A stretch of DNA of 64,000 bases, taken from the NCBI RefSeq assembly GCF_003075395.1, contig NZ_QDFV01000003.1, positions 496,685 through 560,684 on the forward strand, read 5' to 3'. The notes beneath the pieces are model-generated. The model had not been told where the DNA came from and did no database searches. It saw nothing but the letters and a program-made list of their open reading frames with translations. This stretch comes from Microbacterium sp. TPD7012 (lineage in GTDB: Bacteria > Actinomycetota > Actinomycetes > Actinomycetales > Microbacteriaceae). Shown here in pieces: positions 18,265 through 25,483 of the stretch (positions within the stretch are counted from its first letter, which is position 1; the number at the start of each line of letters is the position of its first letter). The position numbers and the translations under genes are program-made.

Positions 18265-18316
18265 GCGGTGTGTTCGCGTTCCCACGAATCCAGACCGCCT
18301 CCGGGGCGGTCTTTTC
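18253..18316 (+). promoter_or_regulatory. Tryptophan transcription attenuator (alternative hairpins)
   Basis: Four pairing segments can be read. Segment 1 CCGCCT (18254-18259) pairs with segment 2 AGGCGG (18263-18268). Segment 2, extended to AGGCGGT, pairs perfectly with segment 3 ACCGCCT (18294-18300). Segment 3, as AGACCGCC (18292-18299), pairs with segment 4 GGCGGTCT (18305-18312). With Trp plentiful, 1:2 and 3:4 form and transcription stops; with a ribosome stalled on the Trp codons, 2:3 forms and transcription continues. Confidence 0.85.
18292..18316 (+). terminator. Intrinsic terminator of the trp attenuator
   Basis: An 8-bp GC-rich stem (AGACCGCC / GGCGGTCT) with a 5-nt loop is followed by TTTT. 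It lies between the leader peptide and trpEG and is the 3:4 hairpin of the attenuator. Confidence 0.88.
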
Positions 18317-18352
18317 GTTGAGCCGAGCCGGAGCCCTGCACAGGAGACATCG

Positions 18353-20236
18353 ATGACCCTCTCACGACTCGCCGAGCTCAGCACCGACCCGGCGTCATCC
18401 TTCGTGCTGATCGCACGCGACGGCGCCGACACCGTCGAGCTCCTCACCGGCGATGTCGTCGACGTCGACCTGCTCCGCGACATCCCGCTCGACGTCGACG
18501 GCGTGCCGCGCGAGGTGTTCGCGCTCGTCCCGTATCGACAGGTCCGCGAGCGCGGCTTCGTGGCGCAGGACGACGGGGCGCCCCTGCGCTGCATCGTCGT
18601 GGACGAGCACGTGCACCTCGACACCGCGCAGCTTCTCGCCGCGCTCCCCGACGCACCCGTGCCGCTGCACGACGACGGCTTCGACATCGCGGACGCGGAG
18701 TACGCCGCGATCGTCGAGAAGGTCATCGCCGAGGAGATCGGACGCGGCGAGGGAGCCAACTTCGTCATCCGCCGCGACTTCACGGCGAACATCGACGTCG
18801 ACGACCGCACAGCGGCGCTCACCTGGTTCCGCGCGCTGCTCACGCACGAGCGCGGGGCGTACTGGACGTTCGCCGTGTTCACCCCCGGCCACATCGCGGT
18901 CGGTGCGAGCCCGGAGGCGCACGTCGTCGCCCGCGGCGGCGTCGTCACCATGAATCCGATCTCCGGCACGTTCCGGCACCCGGCCGGAGGCGCCACCAGG
19001 GAGACCCTCGTCGACTTCCTCGCGTCGACGAAGGAGACCGAAGAGCTGTTCATGGTCGTCGACGAGGAGCTCAAGATGATGAGCGCCGTCTGCTCCGACG
19101 GCGGCAGGATCACGGGTCCGCACCTCAAGGAGATGTCACGGCTCACGCACACCGAGTACATGCTGCGCGGACGCAGTGCCCTCGATCCCCGCGACATCCT
19201 GCGCGAGACGATGTTCGCCCCCACGGTCACCGGCTCTCCGATGCAGAACGCCTGCGCGGTCATCCGCCGGCATGAGAAGAAGCCCCGCGGCTATTACTCC
19301 GGTGTGGCGGCCCTGTTCACCCCGAATGACGCCGGTGGACACGACCTCGACGCCCCGATCCTCATCCGGACCGTGTATCTCCAGGATGGCGCCCTGAGCG
19401 TCCCTGTGGGCGCGACCCTGGTGCGGCACTCGGACCCGCTCGGCGAGGTGTCGGAGACCCACGGCAAGGCAGCGGGCGTTCTGGGCGCCATCGGCGCCAT
19501 CGACCGCGATCGCGTTGCCGAGGCCCGCAGCGACGCGGATGCCCCCGGTGACGAGAAGGCACTCGCCGACGATCCGACGATCGCCGCACTGCTCTCATCG
19601 CGCAACGCCCGGCTCGCGGACTTCTGGCTCAACCCGCAGGGCGACGACCTCGACGGACCTTTCGCCGGACGTACCGCCCTCGTCGTCGACGCCGAGGATC
19701 GCTTCACGACGATGCTCGCCCACCAGCTCCGCCACCTCGGCCTCGCCGTCACGATCAGCCCCTGGAGCGAGGTGCAGGACGCCGATCTCGATGCGGCCGA
19801 CATCGTCGTGGCTGGCCCCGGCCCAGGCGACCCTCGGGATGCCGCGAACTCCCGTATCGCCCGCATGCGCGAGGTCGTCGCTCGGCGCATGGATGCCGAG
19901 GCCCCGCTGCTCGCCGTCTGCCTGAGCCACCAGATCCTCAGCGACCGCTTCGGCATCGCGCTGACGTCGCTCGATGCTCCGCATCAGGGCCTCCAGAAGG
20001 CAGTGCCCGTGTTCGGTGAGGAGCCGTCGATCGGCTTCTACAACACCTTCACCGCCCGGGTCGCACCCGGCACGACGACGGTCGGGCCGGCGGAGGTCTC
20101 GGCGGACGCCGGATCGGGCGACGTCTATGCGCTTCGCGGCGCCCACTTCGCCTCGGTGCAGGGGCATCTCGAGTCGATCCTGTCGCGAGACGGCATCCAC
20201 ACGCTCGAACGTCTCGTCCGTCACGCACTCGCCTGA
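18353..20236 (+). CDS. Fused anthranilate synthase (TrpE-TrpG type, PhzE-like)
   Basis: The 627-residue protein joins a chorismate-binding component I domain (about 1-420; SPEAHVVARGG, TMNPISGTFRHP, SPMQNACAVIRR) to a class I glutamine amidotransferase (about 437-627). The triad is visible as Cys523 in LLAVCLSHQ, His605 and Glu607 in SVQGHLES. The CLSHQ elbow and overall layout are closest to PhzE-like enzymes, which make ADIC, but the upstream Trp attenuator argues that this one makes anthranilate for tryptophan. The ATG at 18353 has AGGAG 6 nt upstream. No phenazine genes are nearby. The choice between anthranilate and ADIC synthase is an inference. Confidence 0.85.
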   Translation: MTLSRLAELSTDPASSFVLIARDGADTVELLTGDVVDVDLLRDIPLDVDGVPREVFALVPYRQVRERGFVAQDDGAPLRCIVVDEHVHLDTAQLLAALPDAPVPLHDDGFDIADAEYAAIVEKVIAEEIGRGEGANFVIRRDFTANIDVDDRTAALTWFRALLTHERGAYWTFAVFTPGHIAVGASPEAHVVARGGVVTMNPISGTFRHPAGGATRETLVDFLASTKETEELFMVVDEELKMMSAVCSDGGRITGPHLKEMSRLTHTEYMLRGRSALDPRDILRETMFAPTVTGSPMQNACAVIRRHEKKPRGYYSGVAALFTPNDAGGHDLDAPILIRTVYLQDGALSVPVGATLVRHSDPLGEVSETHGKAAGVLGAIGAIDRDRVAEARSDADAPGDEKALADDPTIAALLSSRNARLADFWLNPQGDDLDGPFAGRTALVVDAEDRFTTMLAHQLRHLGLAVTISPWSEVQDADLDAADIVVAGPGPGDPRDAANSRIARMREVVARRMDAEAPLLAVCLSHQILSDRFGIALTSLDAPHQGLQKAVPVFGEEPSIGFYNTFTARVAPGTTTVGPAEVSADAGSGDVYALRGAHFASVQGHLESILSRDGIHTLERLVRHALA

Positions 20237-20255
20237 GCACCTGCCCCGGGGCCGC

Positions 20256-21569
20256 TTACTGCAGGATGTCGACAGGGTTGAACAGGTCGGCGACCAGCAG
20301 GAGCGCGCCCATCCCGATCAGCAGCACCGCGACGACGACCGTCAACGGCACGAGCCGGGTGGCGTCGACGGGTGCCGGCGGAGGCCGACGGAACAGCTTC
20401 GCCCAGATCCGCTTGATGCCCTCCCACAGCGCGACCACGACGTGACCGCCGTCGAGGGGCAGCAGCGGGATGAGGTTGAAGACGAAGAGGGCGATGTTGA
20501 GCGAGCCCAGAAGTCCGAGGAGCACCGCGAAGCGGTTCAGGATCGGGGCGTCGGTCGCGGCGACCTCTCCGGCGATGCGGCCGACCCCGACCACGCTCAG
20601 CGGCCCGTTCGGGTCGCGCTCGCCTCCGGTCACGAGTGACACTCCGACGTCCCAGAGCCGCACCGGCAGCGTGACGATCAGCGAAGCCACCCTGGCGACG
20701 TTGTCCGCCGTCATCTCCGGGCCCGCGCTCAGAGGCTGCTGCACGTAGCCCATCTGCGATCCCATGCCGACGTAGCCGACCTCCTTGACCACGGGCTCGC
20801 CGGCTTCGTCGAGGATCGGCTGCCCGCTGGCATCCGTGATCGTGCGCTCGGCGGCGATCGGCGTGATGCGCAGGGTCTGCTCCGCACCGTCGCGGCGAAC
20901 CACCATGTCGAGAGTCTCGCCGGGTGCCGCCTGGACGATCGCCGTCGCATCGGCGAACGTCGACACCGGCTGGCCGTCGATCGAGACCAGCACATCGCCC
21001 GGCTCGATGCCCGCCTCGGCCGCCGGCGATGCCGGATCGTCGGCCGAGCACTCCGTGGCCGTGGACTCCGCCGGTACGACGCACTCGGTCACCGACGCGA
21101 TCGTCGTCGTCCCCTGCTGCACGCCGATGCCGGAGACGAGGACCGTGAAGATGATGACCGCGAGGAGCAGGTTCATCAGCGGCCCGCCGAGCATGACGAC
21201 CACGCGCTTCCACACCGGGAGCCTGTAGAAGACCCGGTCCTCCGCGCCCTCGGCGATGGTCTCGTCGTTCGCGGAGCGCGCATCCTGGATCAGCGTGCGG
21301 AACACGCCCTTCGCCGGACCGGCGGTCTTCGACGCCGGGTACATGCCCGACATCGAGATGAAGCCGCCCAGCGGCAGCATCTTGAATCCGTACTCGGTCT
21401 CGCCGATCCGCTTCGACCACAGCCGCGGACCGAAGCCGATCATGTACTGGCCGACGCGCACGCCGAAGAGCTTGGCGGGGACGAGATGGCCGACCTCATG
21501 CAGGCCGATCGACAAGCCGAGGCCGATCAGCATGAACAGGATGCCGCCCACATAGAGCAGGATTTCCAC
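20256..21569 (-). CDS. rseP: Site-2 intramembrane metalloprotease RseP
   Basis: The 437-residue M50 protease cuts membrane proteins such as anti-sigma factors or remnant signal peptides within the bilayer. The zinc site HEVGH is at residues 24-28 in the first membrane helix, and the third ligand lies in IPLLPLDGGHV (about 385). A PDZ domain (about 165-265) lies between membrane segments. The last helix is at the C-terminus. The GTG at 21569 has TAGCGT (21581-21576) 6 nt upstream, indicating a leaderless message. In related genomes dxr-rseP-ispG are contiguous; here they are spread over 10 kb. Confidence 0.95.
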   Translation of the reverse strand: MEILLYVGGILFMLIGLGLSIGLHEVGHLVPAKLFGVRVGQYMIGFGPRLWSKRIGETEYGFKMLPLGGFISMSGMYPASKTAGPAKGVFRTLIQDARSANDETIAEGAEDRVFYRLPVWKRVVVMLGGPLMNLLLAVIIFTVLVSGIGVQQGTTTIASVTECVVPAESTATECSADDPASPAAEAGIEPGDVLVSIDGQPVSTFADATAIVQAAPGETLDMVVRRDGAEQTLRITPIAAERTITDASGQPILDEAGEPVVKEVGYVGMGSQMGYVQQPLSAGPEMTADNVARVASLIVTLPVRLWDVGVSLVTGGERDPNGPLSVVGVGRIAGEVAATDAPILNRFAVLLGLLGSLNIALFVFNLIPLLPLDGGHVVVALWEGIKRIWAKLFRRPPPAPVDATRLVPLTVVVAVLLIGMGALLLVADLFNPVDILQ

Positions 21570-21575
21570 GTGCTC

Positions 21576-21581
21576 ACGCTA
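21576..21581 (-). promoter_or_regulatory. -10 box TAGCGT of rseP, leaderless type
   Basis: TAGCGT on the minus strand is followed by GAGCAC (6 nt) and the GTG of rseP. It is divergent from the -10 box at 21623. Confidence 0.5.
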
Positions 21582-21622
21582 CTGCCCGCAGCCTAGGAAT
21601 CCGCCCGGCACACCGCTCCGGC

Positions 21623-21628
21623 TAGGCT
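21623..21628 (+). promoter_or_regulatory. -10 box TAGGCT of the membrane protein gene, leaderless type
   Basis: TAGGCT is followed by GACACG (6 nt) and the GTG at 21635. Confidence 0.55.
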
Positions 21629-21634
21629 GACACG

Positions 21635-22216
21635 GTGACGACCCGGCAGCTGCGATTGGTACGCGCTGCCGCCGTCTCCTCCGTGGCCACGCTCATCGCC
21701 GCCGTCTCGCACACGCTCGGCGGCGGATCCGCGCCGCATCCGCTGCTGATCCTCGCGATGTCCACTCTGCTCACCCCGCTCTGCGCACTTCTCGTGGGCG
21801 TCCGGCCGTCGCGCCCTCGCGTCGCAGCCACCGTCCTGTTCGCGCAGGCGGCTTTCCACCTGCTGTTCCAGGTGCTGGGTTCGCCGACGGGATCCGCCGC
21901 GGTCGGCGCCGGCCATTCGCATCACGTCGCGCTCGACGCCCTCGGGGCGCTGCCGCCTGTCGCGGCGGCGGATACGACGATGCTCTTCGCGCACATCGTC
22001 GCGGCGGCGATCACCACGCTGCTCATCTGGCACGGCGAAGCGCTGCTGCGCGGCATCGCCCGCTGGTTCCAGACGCTTCTCCTCCGAGCGGTCCTGAGCG
22101 CGCCCGCCGAGCACCGGCGCCCCGACTCTCTCCGTTCCCTCCTCGTGCGCCCCTCCGACGCCGCGGTCTCCGCCGCCGTGTCGCGACGCGGACCTCCGGT
22201 GCTCGTCCGCGGCTGA
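21635..22216 (+). CDS. Unrecognised membrane protein upstream of YcnI
   Basis: The 193-residue product is not recognised by name. It has about four hydrophobic segments (residues about 8-27, 37-55, 62-80 and 112-130), the motif GHSHH in the loop between the third and fourth, and a basic, probably cytoplasmic tail. The His-rich loop and the position 100 bp upstream of a YcnI gene suggest a link to copper or other metal handling, which is only an inference. The GTG start at 21635 follows a -10 box by 6 nt, so the message would be leaderless. Confidence 0.65.
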   Translation: MTTRQLRLVRAAAVSSVATLIAAVSHTLGGGSAPHPLLILAMSTLLTPLCALLVGVRPSRPRVAATVLFAQAAFHLLFQVLGSPTGSAAVGAGHSHHVALDALGALPPVAAADTTMLFAHIVAAAITTLLIWHGEALLRGIARWFQTLLLRAVLSAPAEHRRPDSLRSLLVRPSDAAVSAAVSRRGPPVLVRG

Positions 22217-22316
22217 TCCGCCGCACCGACGTTCCGCTGCCCCGGCAGCGTCATCCTTCGCGGGTTCCCGCGTCGTTCCGACGCGCCCGCATCAACGAGC
22301 AATCAGGAGTACTCCC

Positions 22317-23000
22317 ATGTCCCGCAACACCTCCCGCAGCCGCGCCCGTCGCGTCTCGATCACCTCCGCCGCCGTCTTCGGCGGTGCCGTCCTCGCTCTC
22401 GCCGTCCCGACGATGGCCGCCGCGCACGTCAACGTCAGCCCCGACGAGATCGTGGCCGGCGACCACGGCGTGCTCACCTTCTCCTTCTCGCACGGGTGCG
22501 ACGACTCCCCCACCACAGCACTCCGCATCACGATGCCCGAAGGTCTCGCATCCGTGGCTCCCACGCTCGACGGCGACTGGACCATCGACGTCGAGCGCGG
22601 CGCCGACGGATTGGTGAGCGCCGTGACCTACACAGCCCTCACCCCCGTTCCGGTCGATCTCCGTGGCGCGGTGAGCATGTCGGTGGGCCTCGACGAGGAC
22701 ACCCCGGCCTCTTTGGCGTTCCCGGTCGTGCAGCAGTGCGTCGAAGGGGCGACCGAGTGGACGCAGCTCGCTGCCGAGGGTGAGAACCCCCACGACCTGG
22801 ACTCCCCCGCACCCGTCGTGACCGTCACCGAGGCCGCTGCCGGCGGCCATGGCGAGCACGGTGCGACGGAGACCACGACGGATGCCGCGGCGGAGCCGGT
22901 CGCCGCGGACCCGCTGCCCACGGTCCTCGGTACGGGCGGACTCGTGGCCGGGATCGCCGCCCTCGTGGTCGCAGTGCTCGCCTACCGTCGCCGCGTCTGA
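22317..23000 (+). CDS. YcnI family copper-associated membrane-anchored protein (DUF1775)
   Basis: The 227-residue exported protein starts with a signal peptide (about 1-36) ending in AAAHVNV; the histidine exposed after cleavage is the conserved metal-binding residue of the YcnI family, whose members bind Cu(II). The DUF1775 beta-sandwich spans about 37-165 (SPDEIVAGDHGVLTFSFSHGC). A His/Glu/Thr-rich linker and one C-terminal membrane helix followed by RRR anchor it outside the membrane. The ATG at 22317 has AGGAG 9 nt upstream. No copper chaperone or CopC/CopD gene follows directly. Confidence 0.85.
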   Translation: MSRNTSRSRARRVSITSAAVFGGAVLALAVPTMAAAHVNVSPDEIVAGDHGVLTFSFSHGCDDSPTTALRITMPEGLASVAPTLDGDWTIDVERGADGLVSAVTYTALTPVPVDLRGAVSMSVGLDEDTPASLAFPVVQQCVEGATEWTQLAAEGENPHDLDSPAPVVTVTEAAAGGHGEHGATETTTDAAAEPVAADPLPTVLGTGGLVAGIAALVVAVLAYRRRV

Positions 23001-23092
23001 CGACACGGTCCGCCTCCTCCCGTGCATCGCGCGCGGAAGGGGGCGGGCCGCAGACGGGGTTCGTCCCGGCTCCGTGAGATCATGGATTCGAC

Positions 23093-24715
23093 ATGTCGAT
23101 TGAACAACAACCGAGCCTGCCTCCCGTGCTCCGCCCCGCGAACCCGCCCCGGCGTGAGCTGTCCGAACTCGCCTCCCGATTCGCCGACGCCGTCCGCGGC
23201 GATGTGACCGGCATCGTGGTCTCCGGCATCACCCTCGCCACCGCGGATCTGCGGCCCGGCGAGGCGTTCGTCGCGATCCAGGGCGTCAACCGCCACGGTG
23301 CGGACTTCGCCGTGGCCGCGGCGGAGAAGGGGGCCGTGGCCGTCATCACCGATGAGCCGGGCGCCGAGATCGCCGCAGCGTCCGGAGTCCCGATCCTCGT
23401 GGTGGAGAACCCCCGCGCGATCCTCGGAGACCTCAGCGCCTGGGTCTACGGCACCGGTGCCGACGACCCGCTCCCGCTGCTGTTCGCGACCACCGGCACC
23501 AACGGCAAGACGAGCGTCTCGCACCTGCTGGAGGGCATCCTCGATCAGATGGGCGTCGTCACCGGCCTCTCCTCGACCGCCGAGCGCCACATCGCGGGCG
23601 AGATCATCGTCTCGCGGCTGACCACGCCGGAGGCGTCCGAGATGCACGCCCTGCTCGCACTGATGCGCGAGCGCGAGGTCGAGGCCGTCGCAGTCGAGGT
23701 CAGCGCGCAGGCCCTGTCGCGGCACCGCGTCGACGGCATCCGCTTCGACGTCGCCGGGTTCACCAACCTCAGCCACGATCATCTCGACGACTACGCCGAC
23801 ATGGACGAGTACTTCGAGGCCAAGCTGCCGCTGTTCCGCCCCGATCGCGCGCAGCGCGCCGTGATCTGCCTCGACTCCGCGTCGGGCGCCGTCGTGGTGG
23901 AGCGCTCCGAGATCCCGTCTGTGACCGTCGGCACTCCCTCGATCGCGGCCGATCCCGACGCCGCAGGAGGCGCGGACTGGGTCGTCGTCATCGATGAGGA
24001 GCGCGCCGCCGGCACGACCTTCACGATGACGGGCCCCGCCGGCTCGCTCACCACGACCGTCCCGGTGATCGGTCCGCACATGGCCGCGAACGCCGCGCTC
24101 GCGATCGTCATGCTCCTCGAGGGCGGATACCCGTGGCAGCGCATCGTCGACGCGCTCACCCGCGACGGCGGCATCCGCGCCTATCTCCCCGGCCGCACGC
24201 AGCTCGTCTCCGGAGACCGGGGACCGGCGGTCTTCGTCGACTTCGGGCACTCGCCCGACGCGTTCGAGAAGACCCTCGCCGCCGTCCGGCGCGTGACGCC
24301 AGGACGCGTGCTGATGCTGTTCGGCGCGGACGGCGACCGCGACGCGAGCAAGCGGTTCGACATGGCACGCACCGCCGTCGAGGGCAGCGACGTGCTCGTC
24401 GTGACCGACCACCACCCGCGCTTCGAGGATCCTGCCTCGATCCGGGCGACTCTGGTCGCCGGCGCGCGGCGCGCACGGCCGGATGCCGAGATCCACGAGT
24501 ACTCCCCGCCCGAGAGCGCCATCGTCGCGGCCGTCGGCCTGGTCGGGGACGGCGATGCGATCCTCTGGGCAGGACCCGGGCACCAGGACTACCGCGACAT
24601 CCGCGGGGTCCGCACGCCGTACTCGGCGCGAGAGCTGGCCCGACGCGCCTTGCGCGCTGCCGGATGGCCCGTGCCGGATTCGCGCTGGCCGGTGCCGTAC
24701 CCCGACGAGGACTGA
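23093..24715 (+). CDS. MurE-like Mur ligase outside the division cluster
   Basis: The 540-residue ligase has the MurE order: N-terminal UMP-binding domain (SGITLATADLRPGEAFVAI), central ATP domain with TTGTNGKTS (133-141), and C-terminal domain. MurE adds the third amino acid of the peptidoglycan stem. The position of the DNPR motif that selects diaminopimelate reads DHHPR (439-443), so a different substrate (Lys or Orn, or a non-wall substrate) is likely. The gene is not among mur/fts genes, so it may be a paralogue of the essential murE. The start at 23093 has no good ribosome site. Confidence 0.8.
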   Translation: MSIEQQPSLPPVLRPANPPRRELSELASRFADAVRGDVTGIVVSGITLATADLRPGEAFVAIQGVNRHGADFAVAAAEKGAVAVITDEPGAEIAAASGVPILVVENPRAILGDLSAWVYGTGADDPLPLLFATTGTNGKTSVSHLLEGILDQMGVVTGLSSTAERHIAGEIIVSRLTTPEASEMHALLALMREREVEAVAVEVSAQALSRHRVDGIRFDVAGFTNLSHDHLDDYADMDEYFEAKLPLFRPDRAQRAVICLDSASGAVVVERSEIPSVTVGTPSIAADPDAAGGADWVVVIDEERAAGTTFTMTGPAGSLTTTVPVIGPHMAANAALAIVMLLEGGYPWQRIVDALTRDGGIRAYLPGRTQLVSGDRGPAVFVDFGHSPDAFEKTLAAVRRVTPGRVLMLFGADGDRDASKRFDMARTAVEGSDVLVVTDHHPRFEDPASIRATLVAGARRARPDAEIHEYSPPESAIVAAVGLVGDGDAILWAGPGHQDYRDIRGVRTPYSARELARRALRAAGWPVPDSRWPVPYPDED

Positions 24716-24742
24716 CCGCGGGGCCGCCCGGCGGGCTCTCGT

Positions 24743-24831
24743 CGTCAGGCCGCCGCGATCAGCCGATCGGCCGTCTGGCGCGCCCACGATTCCGCGGCCG
24801 CGAGCGACTCGACCGTGAGCGCATCGGGCGG
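24743..24831. repeat. Direct repeat, distal copy of the dxr 3' end
   Basis: These 89 bp match 25395-25483 with one mismatch (GGCCGTCTGG here, GGCAGTCTGG in dxr). Read on the minus strand they encode the last 29 residues of Dxr from [10 protein letters not shown] to the stop. The copy has no reading frame leading into it, so it is an orphan fragment. Confidence 0.95.
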
Positions 24832-24935
24832 CCGGCCAACCGCAGATTGGACATCCGTACGACAATCGAGGTCCACCAGTCGAGCACAAGCCAGTGGCTA
24901 CATATCGATATTCTGAAATGCGCCTGCTTTCGCAC

Positions 24936-24964
24936 TTGAGCACCATCTGAGGCCTGGACACAAT
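24936..24964 (+). promoter_or_regulatory. Candidate promoter of the islet gene (TTGAGC-17-CACAAT)
   Basis: The -35 TTGAGC (24936-24941) and the -10 CACAAT (24959-24964) are 17 bp apart and each match the consensus at 4 of 6 positions. The start point would leave a leader of about 40 nt before the ATG at 25012. This sigma-70-like layout differs from the -10-only promoters of neighbouring genes. Confidence 0.4.
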
Positions 24965-25011
24965 AGGTCGTTGTCGCCACATACGGAGCAGTGAGAGGAT
25001 TCAGGATCCCG

Positions 25012-25260
25012 ATGATGAAAAAGACTGTGACACGGAACGCCGGCACGATATTGGGTGCTTCATTGCTGCTCGCAGGCGCGAGTATAGCGGTACCCTCTGC
25101 CGCCCATGCAGGGACGATAGTCCAATCGAGGGATTACTCAACTCAGTTCCAGTGCAATATCGGCAGAGACACCCTTAGGGTCCAGGGGTTCAACGTCGCC
25201 CCCCATTGCACGTACGACGGCCTCTTCAAGACATGGAGCTTCTGGTACGAGACCAAGTGA
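25012..25260 (+). CDS. Small secreted protein of unknown function (islet cargo)
   Basis: The 82-residue product starts with basic residues and a long hydrophobic stretch ending in SAAHA, a typical signal peptide (cut near residue 32), leaving about 50 residues with two cysteines that could form a disulfide. The mature part is polar and aromatic-rich (FKTWSFWYETK at the end). I do not recognise the family; a bacteriocin-like or surface role is possible but unsupported. ATGs at 25012 and 25015 and a GTG at 24991 are all possible starts; those near 25012 place the Lys-Lys pair at the very start. Codon use and GC (about 57%) differ from its neighbours. Confidence 0.6.
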   Translation: MMKKTVTRNAGTILGASLLLAGASIAVPSAAHAGTIVQSRDYSTQFQCNIGRDTLRVQGFNVAPHCTYDGLFKTWSFWYETK

Positions 25261-25269
25261 TCCGCTAGT

Positions 25270-25363
25270 CGCGTGTGGAAAGCGACTCGCGCGAGTGCGC
25301 CGGCAGTTGACAGTGACTTCGGTTGCTCCCTGTCGAAGCGCGGCACCCGGGCTGTCACACGCG
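25270..25363. repeat. Short inverted repeat in the islet 3' region
   Basis: CGCGTGTG (25270-25277) and CACACGCG (25356-25363) are perfect complements 78 bp apart, bracketing most of the noncoding DNA between the small gene and dxr. The significance is unclear. Confidence 0.35.
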
Positions 25364-25394
25364 CGGTCCAGCGGGGATCAAACGCAGGCGGGCG

Positions 25395-25483
25395 CGTCAG
25401 GCCGCCGCGATCAGCCGATCGGCAGTCTGGCGCGCCCACGATTCCGCGGCCGCGAGCGACTCGACCGTGAGCGCATCGGGCGG
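25395..25483. repeat. Direct repeat, dxr-proximal copy
   Basis: This copy is the true 3' end of dxr, covering 29 sense codons and the stop. It begins two bases beyond the stop codon and ends where the orphan copy diverges (T here, C at 24832). Confidence 0.95.

Larger units (their letters stand above)
24743..25394. mobile_element. Putative islet inserted at the dxr 3' end
   Basis: This 652-bp segment consists of one copy of the 89-bp dxr-end repeat plus about 560 bp of unique DNA, and is followed directly by the intact dxr end. By hand count bases 24901-25260 are about 54% GC, far below the flanks. It has its own promoter and one small secreted protein gene. There is no integrase or transposase, so it would be a remnant, a passenger of another element, or a tandem duplication that was later filled. 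The boundaries are those of the repeats. Confidence 0.55.

Noticed and set aside
24133-24939. Arg-rich open frame overlapping the end of the MurE-like gene
   Set aside because: It is an out-of-frame shadow of the ligase that runs into the islet; no ribosome site or homology.
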